Below the pieces are notes generated by a model. The model worked only from the letters and a program-made list of their open reading frames with translations, was not told where the DNA came from and did no database searches. Below, piece by piece: positions 46,031 through 55,002 of a stretch of 64,000 bases of DNA. This DNA comes from JAUIIK01 sp963709995 (GTDB lineage Bacteria > Chloroflexota > Chloroflexia > Thermomicrobiales > CFX8): positions 124,001-188,000 of the forward strand of contig CAVPYN010000017.1 of assembly GCA_963709995.1 (NCBI GenBank). The letters run 5' to 3'. The translations under genes were made by a program, and so were the position numbers. How positions within the stretch are numbered: the stretch's first letter is position 1; each line of letters begins with the position of its first letter.

Positions 46031-46810
46031 TCAGAACTTCACGTGCCGGTTGACGTCCTTGTACAGCAGGTAGGACGACTCGCCCCAGCCAGTACAGAAA
46101 TAGAACTGTGGACAGTACGACGCCATCCAGATGAAGTCGTCGGCCTGAACCTCGTGAATGTCGCCAGCCAGCACATAGAGTCCCTGGCCCTCGAGCATGT
46201 AGAGACCATGCTCCATGATGTGCGTCTCGACATAGGGGAAATAGTTGCCAGGCTCGAAGGCAAGGATGTTCATATGCATGTCGAAGGCGATGTCATCCGT
46301 GGGCAACAGGTACTGCCAGTAGCGACCATCCGTGTGCGGCCGGGTCTTTTCAACATCGTCACGATGCCCGACCACCGGATCGGGAACCGGCACATCGATC
46401 CGCTCGTATGGCTTCTGAATCCAGAGCAGATTTGACTGCTCCCCGGCCACGTTGCGGATCGCGTATGTAGTTCCCGCCGGAACGTAGCAGTACCCATGTG
46501 GCTGCAGTGTATGGCTTGCCTGTCCAATGCTGATCGCGACCTCACCACCGAGCAGGTAGAAGAAGTGCTGGAGTCCGTCATCGCGGGTGTGGGTCGTTCC
46601 GCCTCCAGGATCGATCTCCAGCAGCATCTGGGCGAATCGTGCCCCCATTTCCGGCGAGGTCTGAATCCTCACGCTCGTCTGATCGAATCCCGGCAGGCGG
46701 CTCGGAAGGATACCCGCTGGTGGCATCACCGAGTATTGCGAGGTCACCGTTGCCCGGTTGTGGGCAAAAACCCCAAACGGCAGCACTTGAGTTCCTGACG
46801 GCTCTTCCAA
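46031..46810 (-). CDS. allE: (S)-ureidoglycine aminohydrolase-like bicupin
   Basis: 259 residues with two cupin domains. The N-terminal half shows the family run SQYSVMPPAGILPSRLPGF, then TSPEMGARFAQMLLEIDPGG. The C-terminal half has the metal-binding pattern VETHIMEHGLYMLEGQG and ends near YKDVNRHVKF. In purine catabolism this family releases ammonia from (S)-ureidoglycine to give ureidoglycolate, using Mn. No other allantoin genes are in the window, so the exact substrate remains inferred. TTG 46810 has GGAG upstream. Confidence 0.72.
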   Translation of the reverse strand: MEEPSGTQVLPFGVFAHNRATVTSQYSVMPPAGILPSRLPGFDQTSVRIQTSPEMGARFAQMLLEIDPGGGTTHTRDDGLQHFFYLLGGEVAISIGQASHTLQPHGYCYVPAGTTYAIRNVAGEQSNLLWIQKPYERIDVPVPDPVVGHRDDVEKTRPHTDGRYWQYLLPTDDIAFDMHMNILAFEPGNYFPYVETHIMEHGLYMLEGQGLYVLAGDIHEVQADDFIWMASYCPQFYFCTGWGESSYLLYKDVNRHVKF

Positions 46811-46998
46811 GTCGAATCTCCATTTCGTTTATCCAGTTGAACGCCGGAATCATAGCGTGTTCGCGCCAATCTAGAACCAGGCTAGTGCCCGGTGGCGCGT
46901 TTCGCTGCGGTCTAGTACAGGCCGAAGGGACCAGCCAGGCGCTCGTTCAGATGACCAGGCAACGCGAACGCACAGCCACATCTTTACTCCAGCCCGAG

Positions 46999-48183
46999 CT
47001 AGTTCGAACCGGTGATAGCCTGGGCATAGGGAAATGGCGATGTCACCAGATCGCTCTCCGCGAAACGGCTGGAACGGAACAGGCCAAGATCGACCACGCT
47101 ACTCTCACCGTCGCAGATCGACTCGGCGAGCATCTGGCCAATGACCGGCGACAGCTTGAAGCCGTGGCCGCTGAAGCCACAGGCAAGATAGAGCCCACCA
47201 ATCTCCGGCGCCGGGCCGAGAATCGGCTGTCCATCCGGCGTCACGTCATAAACGCCGGTGTAGCCTCGCCGGATGCCAAAGTCTTCGATGCCGGCGAAGC
47301 GATGGGCAAATCGCTGTCCAAAGAGCGTGGTCTCATCGGCGTCAACGGATTTGTCGATGTCGGGGTCGGTGTCGTCCGACCGCTGATACGCGTCGGCTGA
47401 CCCGACCAGTGTCAGGTTCGATCCTTCCGGCCGCATATAGGCACGCTGGATGAAATCAATGATGATACAGTGCGCCGCGCCGAAGTCACCGGGCCGCTCG
47501 AACAAGGTAATCGCATGACGAACCGGTGTTAGCGGGAGATCGATGCCGAGCGGGGACACCAGATCACGGCTGTGATAGCCAGCGGCCATCACCACTGTCC
47601 CGGCGCCAATCGTCCCCTGGGTGGTTTGCACCCCGGTGATGCGATCTCCCCGGGTAACCAGGCCGGATACCTGGGCATGTTGCCGGATCTCGACACCAAG
47701 ATTGCGCGCCGCCTGGGCAAACGCAACTGTCGTGCTGTAGGGATCGGCATAGCCGGATTCTGGCTCGTACGCGGCGGCTCCAACATCGTCGACGTTGAGA
47801 CGTGGCTCAAGCTCGCGGATCTCGGCTGGGCTCAGCACGCACGTATCAACCCCGAGATCGCGCTGCATTTTGACATTCTGCTCAAGCGCTCCAACATCCT
47901 CGGGCCCGACGGTTGCCAGGAATCCGGTCGTCTTGAACTCGGACGTGCCGCCGATCTCTTCGTCGAAGTTCTGGAAGATGCGCAGTGCCCGCAACGCAAT
48001 CGCCACGAGAGCCGGATGTGTATAGTGCTGCCGGACCAGCGCGCTGGAACGCCCGGTGCCGCCTGCCGCGAGCGTTGCCCGTTCCAGCAGAATGACCTTG
48101 CCGGCCTGCCGGCGGGCCAGTTGCAGGGCAGTGCTCGTTCCGGTACACCCACCGCCTATGACGACGATATCCGCGGTTTCCAT
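46999..48183 (-). CDS. FAD-dependent oxidoreductase of the DAO family (HcnC/sarcosine oxidase beta-like)
   Basis: 394 residues from ATG 48183. The FAD Rossmann motif DIVVIGGGCTGTSTALQLAR is at the N-terminus, the ATG-like second motif is VVMAAGYHSRDLV, and the C-terminal FAD-contact region is YLACGFSGHGFKLSPVIGQM. It resembles the amine-oxidising subunit of HcnABC, opine or hydroxyproline dehydrogenases. It is divergent, over a 204-nt gap, from the 2Fe-2S and NAD(P)/FAD-like subunits, completing the three-part set. Confidence 0.87.
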   Translation of the reverse strand: METADIVVIGGGCTGTSTALQLARRQAGKVILLERATLAAGGTGRSSALVRQHYTHPALVAIALRALRIFQNFDEEIGGTSEFKTTGFLATVGPEDVGALEQNVKMQRDLGVDTCVLSPAEIRELEPRLNVDDVGAAAYEPESGYADPYSTTVAFAQAARNLGVEIRQHAQVSGLVTRGDRITGVQTTQGTIGAGTVVMAAGYHSRDLVSPLGIDLPLTPVRHAITLFERPGDFGAAHCIIIDFIQRAYMRPEGSNLTLVGSADAYQRSDDTDPDIDKSVDADETTLFGQRFAHRFAGIEDFGIRRGYTGVYDVTPDGQPILGPAPEIGGLYLACGFSGHGFKLSPVIGQMLAESICDGESSVVDLGLFRSSRFAESDLVTSPFPYAQAITGSN

Positions 48184-48387
48184 GTCCTGCCTCTCTCCTC
48201 TCAACAAGTGTCCCCTCGGAGCACGTCCACCTCTGATTGTGACACTAGATCTTCACCAGGCGTGTGACGTTCGTCACCTCTCGCGCCGCACGCGACTCCG
48301 CGCGCCTGCCGTCGCGTTTACAAACTTCCGGCCCAAACCTATGATGGCTATCTGATGGAGAGGAACTGACGGGCGGCAGGGAGAGTT

Positions 48388-48708
48388 GTGGTGCGAATCG
48401 AGGAACTACGCGGGGAGCCGGTTACAAGAGGAGACCCTTTTGCGTTCTACTGGAATGAACAAGAGGTCATTGCCTACCCGGGAGAAACGGTCCTGGGGGC
48501 GCTCCTGGCCTCCGGAGTGAGAACAATTCGGCACACACCAACCCAACACCAGCCGCGCCTGATGCTTTGCGGGATTGGCGCCTGTTTCGACTGCCTCGTA
48601 ACGATCGATGACATCCCACAACGCCAGGCATGCATAACCCAGGCCAAGCCGGGAATGATCGTGCGGTCAGACCTCACAACAACGCAGGAAGTGACTGAGA
48701 ATCTATGA
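48388..48708 (+). CDS. (2Fe-2S)-binding subunit, HcnA-like
   Basis: 106 residues with a plant-type ferredoxin-like fold. The cluster cysteines are in MLCGIGACFDCLVTID and RQACITQ. The short N-terminal strand FYWNEQEVIAYPGETVLGAL is typical of HcnA and sarcosine-oxidase-alpha-like N-termini. GTG 48388 or the next GTG (48391) starts it, after GGCAGGGAGAG. The stop overlaps the next ATG (ATGA), so the two subunits are coupled. Confidence 0.85.
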   Translation: MVRIEELRGEPVTRGDPFAFYWNEQEVIAYPGETVLGALLASGVRTIRHTPTQHQPRLMLCGIGACFDCLVTIDDIPQRQACITQAKPGMIVRSDLTTTQEVTENL

Positions 48709-50153
48709 GTGGTAGTGAACATCCCCAATCAGTGGCGATCGTTGGCGGGGGTCCGGCCGGGATAGCAGCCGCTACCGAACTGCTCGAATATGGAGCAAGG
48801 GTCACGTTGATCGACGAGGCCACGAATCTCGGAGGGCAGTACTACCGTCAGTTCAGCGCCGCGAAGGATGTGCCCCGAGGCCGAGATCTCGATGACCGTC
48901 ATCAAGCTGGCCAGGAGAAAACGGGCGGCCTGTCCCACGACAACCTGACCGTGTTGACCGAAACGCTCGTCTGGGGGCTCTTTGACAACAACGAACTGGC
49001 GATTTACCGAAACAATCGAGCGGAAATCCTCAGACCGGACCGCATCATCCTAGCTACCGGAGCAATCGAGCGCGTCGCCGCGTTCCCGGGCTGGACGTTG
49101 CCCGGTGTCATGACCGCAGGTGGTGTCCAGGCGATGATCTCCCGCGATGGGGTCCTGCCAGGCACGCGCTTCCTCGTCGCTGGAACGGGACCGCTCTTGC
49201 TCGCCGTTGCCGTCGAAATCGCCGAAGCCGGGGGTCAAGTCGTCGCCATTGTTGAGGGAAGTAAGGCAACAGTCCCACTGCGCCATGTGCATCATTTCCT
49301 GCGCCAGATGCGACGCGTGAAACAGGGTTGGGACTATCGACGTGCGCTCAGCCGGCATGGGATCCCAGTGCTTTCCGGACAGGTGGTTACTGGCGTTCTG
49401 GGCGATAGCCACGTCCGCGAGGCTTCCGTGTCCAGCATCGACGACGATTGGCAAGTGCTCGACGGTGAATCCAAAAGCTTCGCGGTTGATAGTGTCTGCC
49501 TCAACTTCGGTTTCGTGGCAAGCACGGAGTTAGCACGTATGGTTGGCTGCGAGGTCACTTTCGACCCCACAAGAGGCGGCTGGTATGTCGTGCATGACGA
49601 GGAGATGCGGACGACAAGTCCGGCGGTCTACGTCGCCGGTCAGTCTGCTGGCGTCGGTGGCGCGGATCTAGCCACGGCGACCGGGCGGTTGGCCGGACTA
49701 TCCGCTGCTCATGACCTGGGACTCGCAACCGGTCCGAGCTACGAAGATCAGGTTTCCGGCGCTCAAAGCCAGGTAGAGCAAGCGCGATCGTTTTCCGAAG
49801 TGCTGAATACGATCTATAAGCCTGGTCTCGGGCTTGCCGACCTCGCCACACCAGAAACAACGATCTGCCGCTGCGAAGAAGTCCTGGCATCGTCAATTGA
49901 CACGGCAATCGCCAACGGCGCGTTGACAGTGAATGCCGTCAAACGCGCAACCCGTTGCGGAATGGGCCCCTGCCAGGGACGAATCTGCGCCCAGCTACTT
50001 ACCCCATATCTGGAGCGCCGGGCCGGTGTCAGCCAGCAATCCAGCGGGCTAATCACGGCGCGGCCGCCGATCAGGCCGCTGCCCCTTCGAGCGCTTGCAA
50101 CACTTGCGGACCTCGACTCTGTCGCTGCAAGTCAGGGAACCCATCCAGGATAA
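48705..50153 (+). CDS. FAD/NAD(P)-binding subunit with BFD-type 2Fe-2S domain, HcnB-like
   Basis: 482 residues. The N-terminal FAD motif is SVAIVGGGPAGIAAATELLE, the second dinucleotide motif is FLVAGTGPLLLAVAVEIAEA, and the C-terminal bacterioferritin-associated-ferredoxin-like domain has cysteines in TICRCEEV and TRCGMGPCQGRICAQ. This matches the HcnB/OoxA subunit, which passes electrons from the amine-oxidising subunit onward. With the preceding gene and the divergent DAO-like gene it makes a complete membrane-associated dehydrogenase set. The substrate could be an opine, proline-like amino acid or glycine. Confidence 0.87.
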   Translation: MSGSEHPQSVAIVGGGPAGIAAATELLEYGARVTLIDEATNLGGQYYRQFSAAKDVPRGRDLDDRHQAGQEKTGGLSHDNLTVLTETLVWGLFDNNELAIYRNNRAEILRPDRIILATGAIERVAAFPGWTLPGVMTAGGVQAMISRDGVLPGTRFLVAGTGPLLLAVAVEIAEAGGQVVAIVEGSKATVPLRHVHHFLRQMRRVKQGWDYRRALSRHGIPVLSGQVVTGVLGDSHVREASVSSIDDDWQVLDGESKSFAVDSVCLNFGFVASTELARMVGCEVTFDPTRGGWYVVHDEEMRTTSPAVYVAGQSAGVGGADLATATGRLAGLSAAHDLGLATGPSYEDQVSGAQSQVEQARSFSEVLNTIYKPGLGLADLATPETTICRCEEVLASSIDTAIANGALTVNAVKRATRCGMGPCQGRICAQLLTPYLERRAGVSQQSSGLITARPPIRPLPLRALATLADLDSVAASQGTHPG

Positions 50154-50241
50154 TGCACGGCGCGGACAGATGCTGAGATAGAGGTAGAGAAGCGACGCTC
50201 GATCAGATCAATCGCCCGGTTATAGCCAGGGGACCTTCCGG

Positions 50242-52065
50242 TCATGGCAATGGCAACAGTTCACGGATGTTCGATCCACCGTCGTTCCATGCCCAGCTGC
50301 CGACAACCGCCAACGTCGACGGGTCAACGATGATTATCGCGTGGCCATCCTTCCCAAATGTGTCTATGTACACATGGCTTGGAGTGACGATCATCGAACC
50401 CTGGATTTGCGCGGGACGACCGGGTAAATCGAGCCGATCGCCGATCTCGCCGCTGGCGCCATCCACCAGCCAGAGCACATGCTCATCGTTTTCGTCAAAC
50501 GTTCCTGCCGGATCGATCACGAACGTGCTATGAACGAGTAGTCGGGAGCCATCGAGATTGGCCTCAAGTCCAATGACTCCCAGAAGATGCGATTGCCACA
50601 ACTGCTCGCCCGTTTCAAGATCAATGGACCAGACGGCATTGTGGATGCCTATCTCCAACTCCTGCCTGTCAACCGTCATCCGTTCCGACGCCGGCGCGAC
50701 GATTAGTTCGTTCCGGCCTTCCAGATAGGTAGCGAATCCGAGCGAGATCGCGCTGGCAGCCGCGTTAGCTGGCGGGAGCAGCCATGCCGTCGATCGGTCG
50801 ATCCAGGATGCGCCTTCGTCAAACGCGAATTCATCCAGAACAACACCATCGGCCAGATCAACGACCGTGGCACGCGCCAAGCCATCAGCATGCGCCACAA
50901 ATAGGCGCTGCCCGTCCAGGTCCCAAAACAGCCCCGGCATGACACTGTGTACGGGGAAGTTGTCGCCTTCCGCATCCTGGACCGGCACGGAACCAGCGAC
51001 AACGCTGTCGAGCACGACCTTAGCGGTGATTGCGCCGCTGCCCAAGTCGGCGACAAGCACCTCGGCGTTGCCGCACGGAAAGTCGCCCAGCACATAGCCG
51101 TCATCGATTGGCAGGTTTGGGGAGACCGGTGTGCCAAAGAAATGGGCATCGTCGCCTTCAGGACTCACCACAAACTCCAGCACTCCGAAGTCCGGCGGCA
51201 GGGTCAGCAATTGCGCTCTGGATGATCCCTCGAACTCATACGAGACCAGCACCTGGTCAGCGCCATCCTTCATCACCCAGTACAGGGTATCCCCCAAAGC
51301 CGAGAACTGTGGGCGCATCGTGCTTGAACTCCCTGAATGCTCCCACTCGGTGACGACCTCATCGCGCCAGCTATTGAGATCGAGAATGTGCAGGGTCGTC
51401 CTCCCGCCCGGCGAAAGGTTCTCCGGGCGATGGACGAAGAACGCAACCCTCTCGCCGTCAGGGCTGGCGGCGTGTTCAACGTAACCACCGGCACGTCCGA
51501 CTTCGAACCCCAGCTGTTCGTAGCCAGGCAGCGGTTCAAGCGTGAGAGCGTCAACCGGCTGAACTTCGACGATCTCCTGTTGCCCTGGAGGTGTTGTGAT
51601 CGCTAGGAGAGGAAATGGGGCCAGTAGGCCGGGAGAGGTCACGACGACCGCCGATGAAACCTGCGCCATGCCGCTCTGATCGCCCGTGCCCCCATTGCGA
51701 CCGGCTCCCGGCCGGAACACGATCAGCAGTGCGCCCAACACTATCAGGGCGGCGACGCTGCTTCCGACGAGCTTGAAGACGTCTGAGCGTCGAGCAACCA
51801 TGCGCCCCAGGTCTACGGTTTCAGGCGGCGAATCGGGCGGTGTCATGCCATCGCCTTCGAAGAACTCGGATCGAGGAAGTGTGGCGTCCTCAGTGCTGTA
51901 CTCAGCTACTCCCACTCTGACTCCACCCCCAACCAGGTTGCCTTCTATGAGACCTCGAACGGATCCGCCGCCATCGGGCACGGCCCTCCTGGACAACTCA
52001 ACCTGGTAGTCAAGAAGCATGCGTTCAATATCCTCAATTGCAATCGGGACCTCTTCTCGTCTCAT
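50242..52065 (-). CDS. Single-pass membrane protein with WD40-like propeller, next to a sigma-factor gene
   Basis: 607 residues. A cytoplasmic N-terminal stretch of about 110 residues is followed by one transmembrane helix (FKLVGSSVAALIVLGALLIV) and a large outer domain made of beta-propeller-like blades (HILDLNSWRDEVVTEW, WSIDLETGEQLWQSHLL, IIVDPSTLAVVGSWAW). Its ATG overlaps the sigma-factor stop (ATGA). Proteins in this position are often anti-sigma factors whose N-terminus binds sigma, but I see no HxxxCxxC zinc motif. An anti-sigma or sensor role is inferred from context. Confidence 0.7.
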   Translation of the reverse strand: MRREEVPIAIEDIERMLLDYQVELSRRAVPDGGGSVRGLIEGNLVGGGVRVGVAEYSTEDATLPRSEFFEGDGMTPPDSPPETVDLGRMVARRSDVFKLVGSSVAALIVLGALLIVFRPGAGRNGGTGDQSGMAQVSSAVVVTSPGLLAPFPLLAITTPPGQQEIVEVQPVDALTLEPLPGYEQLGFEVGRAGGYVEHAASPDGERVAFFVHRPENLSPGGRTTLHILDLNSWRDEVVTEWEHSGSSSTMRPQFSALGDTLYWVMKDGADQVLVSYEFEGSSRAQLLTLPPDFGVLEFVVSPEGDDAHFFGTPVSPNLPIDDGYVLGDFPCGNAEVLVADLGSGAITAKVVLDSVVAGSVPVQDAEGDNFPVHSVMPGLFWDLDGQRLFVAHADGLARATVVDLADGVVLDEFAFDEGASWIDRSTAWLLPPANAAASAISLGFATYLEGRNELIVAPASERMTVDRQELEIGIHNAVWSIDLETGEQLWQSHLLGVIGLEANLDGSRLLVHSTFVIDPAGTFDENDEHVLWLVDGASGEIGDRLDLPGRPAQIQGSMIVTPSHVYIDTFGKDGHAIIIVDPSTLAVVGSWAWNDGGSNIRELLPLP

Positions 52066-52683
52066 CGCTGGTCATCCTTCGCTGTCTTGTTGCAGACTTG
52101 TCCCGCATCGTCAATCAAACGTTGCCGCAAGCGCTGGAGTGCCCGTGACACGCGCGATCGCGCAGCTCGCTGGGAAATCCCGAGCACACCCGCTATTTCG
52201 GCAATCGGAAGATCGATCAGGTAACGCTAGGTCAGCACGTCGCGATCGGTCCCCTGCAAACTTGCCAACGCTCGTAGCACCATCTCTTGCTGCTCCTTTG
52301 CTAGAGTCGCTTCCTCGGGGTCGTTCTCAGCTAGCCGGGGAGCCGTCCAGCCACTGCGCCTGACCGCCCGGTTCATTCGATTCGCACGACGAGAGTTAGA
52401 CCGCTGGCGGTTGAGCGCCACATTGGTGACGATCCGCCACAACAAGGGTCGAAACGCTGAACCCTGTTTGAAGTCCGGAAGGGCTACGCAAGCCTTGACA
52501 AAGGCCTCCTGAGACACGTCCTCCGCCTCGCCAGCGTCGCGGGTAATCGTAAGGGCGATCCGATACGCGATGCCCCTGATATGCTCGAACGAGCTCCTCG
52601 TAGGCGTCTACGTCCCCGAGTCTCGCTCGCTCCACAAGCTGACGGTCATCCACGAATCTCTCCCGATCGCCCTTCACACCCAA
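52062..52683 (-). pseudogene. ECF-type RNA polymerase sigma factor, with frameshift and in-frame TAG
   Basis: Together the segments give an ECF sigma factor: LVERARLGDVDAYEELVRAY, then after an indel near 52575 IAYRIALTITRDAGEAEDVS with QEAFVKA (region 2), then region 4 with LASLQGTDRDVLT-stop-RYLIDLPIAEIAGVLGIS and QRLRQRL. The stop is TAG (52227-52229) where a Leu is expected; the frame then stays open for 54 codons to the TGA shared with the membrane-protein ATG. The two lesions differ in kind, so this could be true decay, or error plus one real mutation. Start TTG 52683 or GTG 52677. Confidence 0.8.
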
Positions 52684-52816
52684 AGCTCATTACCAGTACA
52701 CCGCCGTGGCGAGAAGTGACTCGCTATTAAACTGAGCAGCCAACGTCCGAACGCGACGCTTGTCGTTGACAGATTCGATGATTTGATGGGAACTGTATTC
52801 TGGCGATCTCGTTAAG

Positions 52817-54964
52817 CTAGTCGTCAGATCCGGGGAGAGAGACGACGTAGGCGTTTTCGATGTTGAGGGCGGTCTTGATTTCTGCCAGGACATCATCACT
52901 GATCGCGTCATCGACGTTGAGAACCATCAAGGCATCCTCCCCTCGACCATGGCGTCCGAGCTGCATGCCTGCGATGTTGACATTGTGCTTGCCGAGGATC
53001 GTGCCAACCCTGCCGACGACGCCTGGAACGTCGTGGTGGTGGGTAATCAGAACATCACCGGCCAACGGCTGGCCCAGTGAAAACCGGTCAACTTCGTAGA
53101 TGCCGACATCGTTGCCAGACCAGCGAATGGTGACATGGTGGGTGTCGTCGTTGCGAACCTCGAACGCGAACTCCACGTCCTGTCCGTCTGGCACGTTGAA
53201 ACGCGACAAAAGCTGTTCGATGTTCGACTGGCGGGCAACCATCCTAGCGTTGACCGGCGACACCCGCGCATCGGACCACTGCTCTAGCCCGGACGCCAGC
53301 GCGGCGGCAAACACGAGTTCGTAAACTTCATCTGAAACATTGCCCCGTGCGGTCATCGCGAAGGATGCCGGAACCTGGGGTTCGAGCACGCTCAGGAGAT
53401 GCCCGGCAGCGTTCGCCGCGCGGCCCAGCCGGCGGGATGTGTCTGGCTCGATCTGTGCGGCCGGGAGGTTGACGGCGTTCGGAACCGATTCCCCGCGCAA
53501 CGCCGAAATTACCGACCGGCTGATCATCTCGCCAACCGCGGCCAGCGCCTCGTTGCTACTTCCGCCCAGATGGGGTGTCAGGATTACGTTCGGCTTGCCC
53601 CAGAGCGGGCTCCAGGAGAGCGGCTCCTCGGGAAACACATCAACGGCGGCGCCACCAATCCGCCCCGACTCCAGTCCTTTGGCGAGCGCGTCATGATCGA
53701 CTACCTCCCCGCGCGCCGCATTGATGACGATTGCCCCCGGTTTCATCTGCTCGATCGCTGCAGTATCAAGGAAACAACGGGTCTCATCGGTCAGCGGAAC
53801 ATGGAAGGTCACAATATCGCTGGTCGCGAGAAGCTCAGGATAGCTGACGCGCTCAACAGCATAGTCGCGGAATATGTCCGCGCTGACATACGGGTCATGG
53901 GCGATGATATGGCAGCCAAAAGCCCGCAAGCGGTGGGCGATCACCCTGCCAACCCGCCCAAGGCCAACGATGCCGACCGTCTTGCCACGCAGGTCAAAGA
54001 GCTGAAAGCGTTTGCGTTCCCACTTTCCAGCGTGCATCGAAGCATTGGCGTCCGGTAGTTGGCGGGCGAGGGCCAGCATCAGAGCGATCGTGTGCTCGCC
54101 GGCCGAAAACCGGTTTGCGCCCGGAGCATTCAGCACGAGAATGCCTGCCTCGGTGGCGGCATCGACGTCGACGTTGTCGATGCCGACGCCCGCACGCGCA
54201 ACGACTCTCATCTTTCTTGCGTGGTCGAGCAGTTCGCGGGTAACCTGTGTCTCGCTCCGCACGACAAGCGCATCGGCATCTGTAACGGCGTCAAACAACG
54301 CGCCACGATCCGTCCCGTCCACATCCACCAGACGCGCGCTTGCTGCAAGCGCCTGCCGCGCTCCGGCATCGATCACATCGCTGACAACGACGACCGGGAG
54401 ATCGCTGGCCGGGTCCGCATTCACCGGCGACTCGGATGAAAGTGCATCCAGGGCAGCGACGAGGTCGGGAACCTGCCTGATCGTTGCTGGCATGACGGGC
54501 AGTGGTTCGCCGGTAATCAGCACGGCCTGGATCTGCACGGAGTCATACGCTCGCGCGTGGCGCAGGCTGTCTTCGACGGCGTGGGTGACGCCGATCTCGC
54601 GAGCAATCTTCACCTTGTCGTCGGCATAGTGAACGAAATGCGCGGGAAATCCGTTGTGCCGCAACCAGGCCTCGGTCATCGTTTGGGAAGCTGCGGGTCG
54701 AGCGGTTATCAGGATGACATTGTCGACGCCACACAGATCGTGAACTCCGCGCAGAAAATCGACAGCGCCGGCGGCCGGAGCAAGCCGGGATGCCGGTCCG
54801 CCGTCGCCGTAGACCCAGTGCCGGACTTCGTCGGTGACGTTGTGTCCGGCGGAATCGATAAACGCCGTATCCGGCAATGACAAGCCAAACTTGCGATTGG
54901 CTTCGTGGGCGAGTGGTGAAGGGTGCTCGGTCAGAACGCCATCGATATCAACCGCCACTCGCAC
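52817..54964 (-). CDS. serA: D-3-phosphoglycerate dehydrogenase fused to an N-terminal HAD phosphatase-like domain
   Basis: 715 residues. Residues 1-185 are a HAD domain with VDIDGVLTEH (Asp6/Asp8), VILITARP, a Lys in ADDKVKIAREIG and AVEDSLRHA, resembling NT5C-type 5'-nucleotidases. Residues 188-715 are a full-length SerA: VVARAGVGIDNVDVDAATE, the NAD motif GIVGLGRVGRVIAHRL, the catalytic INAARGEVVD, VDVFPEEPL and LTPHLGGSSN, an intervening domain, and a C-terminal ACT domain (ITHHHDVPGVVGRVGTILG). SerA commits 3-phosphoglycerate to serine synthesis. The fused phosphatase could act on a pathway intermediate or an unrelated nucleotide. GTG 54964 has GGAGGG upstream. Confidence 0.9.
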   Translation of the reverse strand: MRVAVDIDGVLTEHPSPLAHEANRKFGLSLPDTAFIDSAGHNVTDEVRHWVYGDGGPASRLAPAAGAVDFLRGVHDLCGVDNVILITARPAASQTMTEAWLRHNGFPAHFVHYADDKVKIAREIGVTHAVEDSLRHARAYDSVQIQAVLITGEPLPVMPATIRQVPDLVAALDALSSESPVNADPASDLPVVVVSDVIDAGARQALAASARLVDVDGTDRGALFDAVTDADALVVRSETQVTRELLDHARKMRVVARAGVGIDNVDVDAATEAGILVLNAPGANRFSAGEHTIALMLALARQLPDANASMHAGKWERKRFQLFDLRGKTVGIVGLGRVGRVIAHRLRAFGCHIIAHDPYVSADIFRDYAVERVSYPELLATSDIVTFHVPLTDETRCFLDTAAIEQMKPGAIVINAARGEVVDHDALAKGLESGRIGGAAVDVFPEEPLSWSPLWGKPNVILTPHLGGSSNEALAAVGEMISRSVISALRGESVPNAVNLPAAQIEPDTSRRLGRAANAAGHLLSVLEPQVPASFAMTARGNVSDEVYELVFAAALASGLEQWSDARVSPVNARMVARQSNIEQLLSRFNVPDGQDVEFAFEVRNDDTHHVTIRWSGNDVGIYEVDRFSLGQPLAGDVLITHHHDVPGVVGRVGTILGKHNVNIAGMQLGRHGRGEDALMVLNVDDAISDDVLAEIKTALNIENAYVVSLPGSDD

Positions 54965-55002
54965 GTTCTGATTACCCTCCAGCTGAAACTCCCGTTTCGC
55001 CG

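Noticed and set aside
45744..46073. Plus-strand open frame of 109 codons before the bicupin
   Set aside because: It begins inside the terminator hairpin and lacks a ribosome-binding site and protein-like composition.
52227..52229. In-frame TAG in the sigma gene read as pyrrolysine
   Set aside because: The position is a normal Leu in sigma factors, no pyl genes are seen and the gene also has a frameshift; a lesion is more likely.
54012..54629. Plus-strand open frame of 205 codons opposite serA
   Set aside because: Antisense shadow; Ser/Arg/Thr-rich composition typical of the reverse frame of a GC-rich gene.
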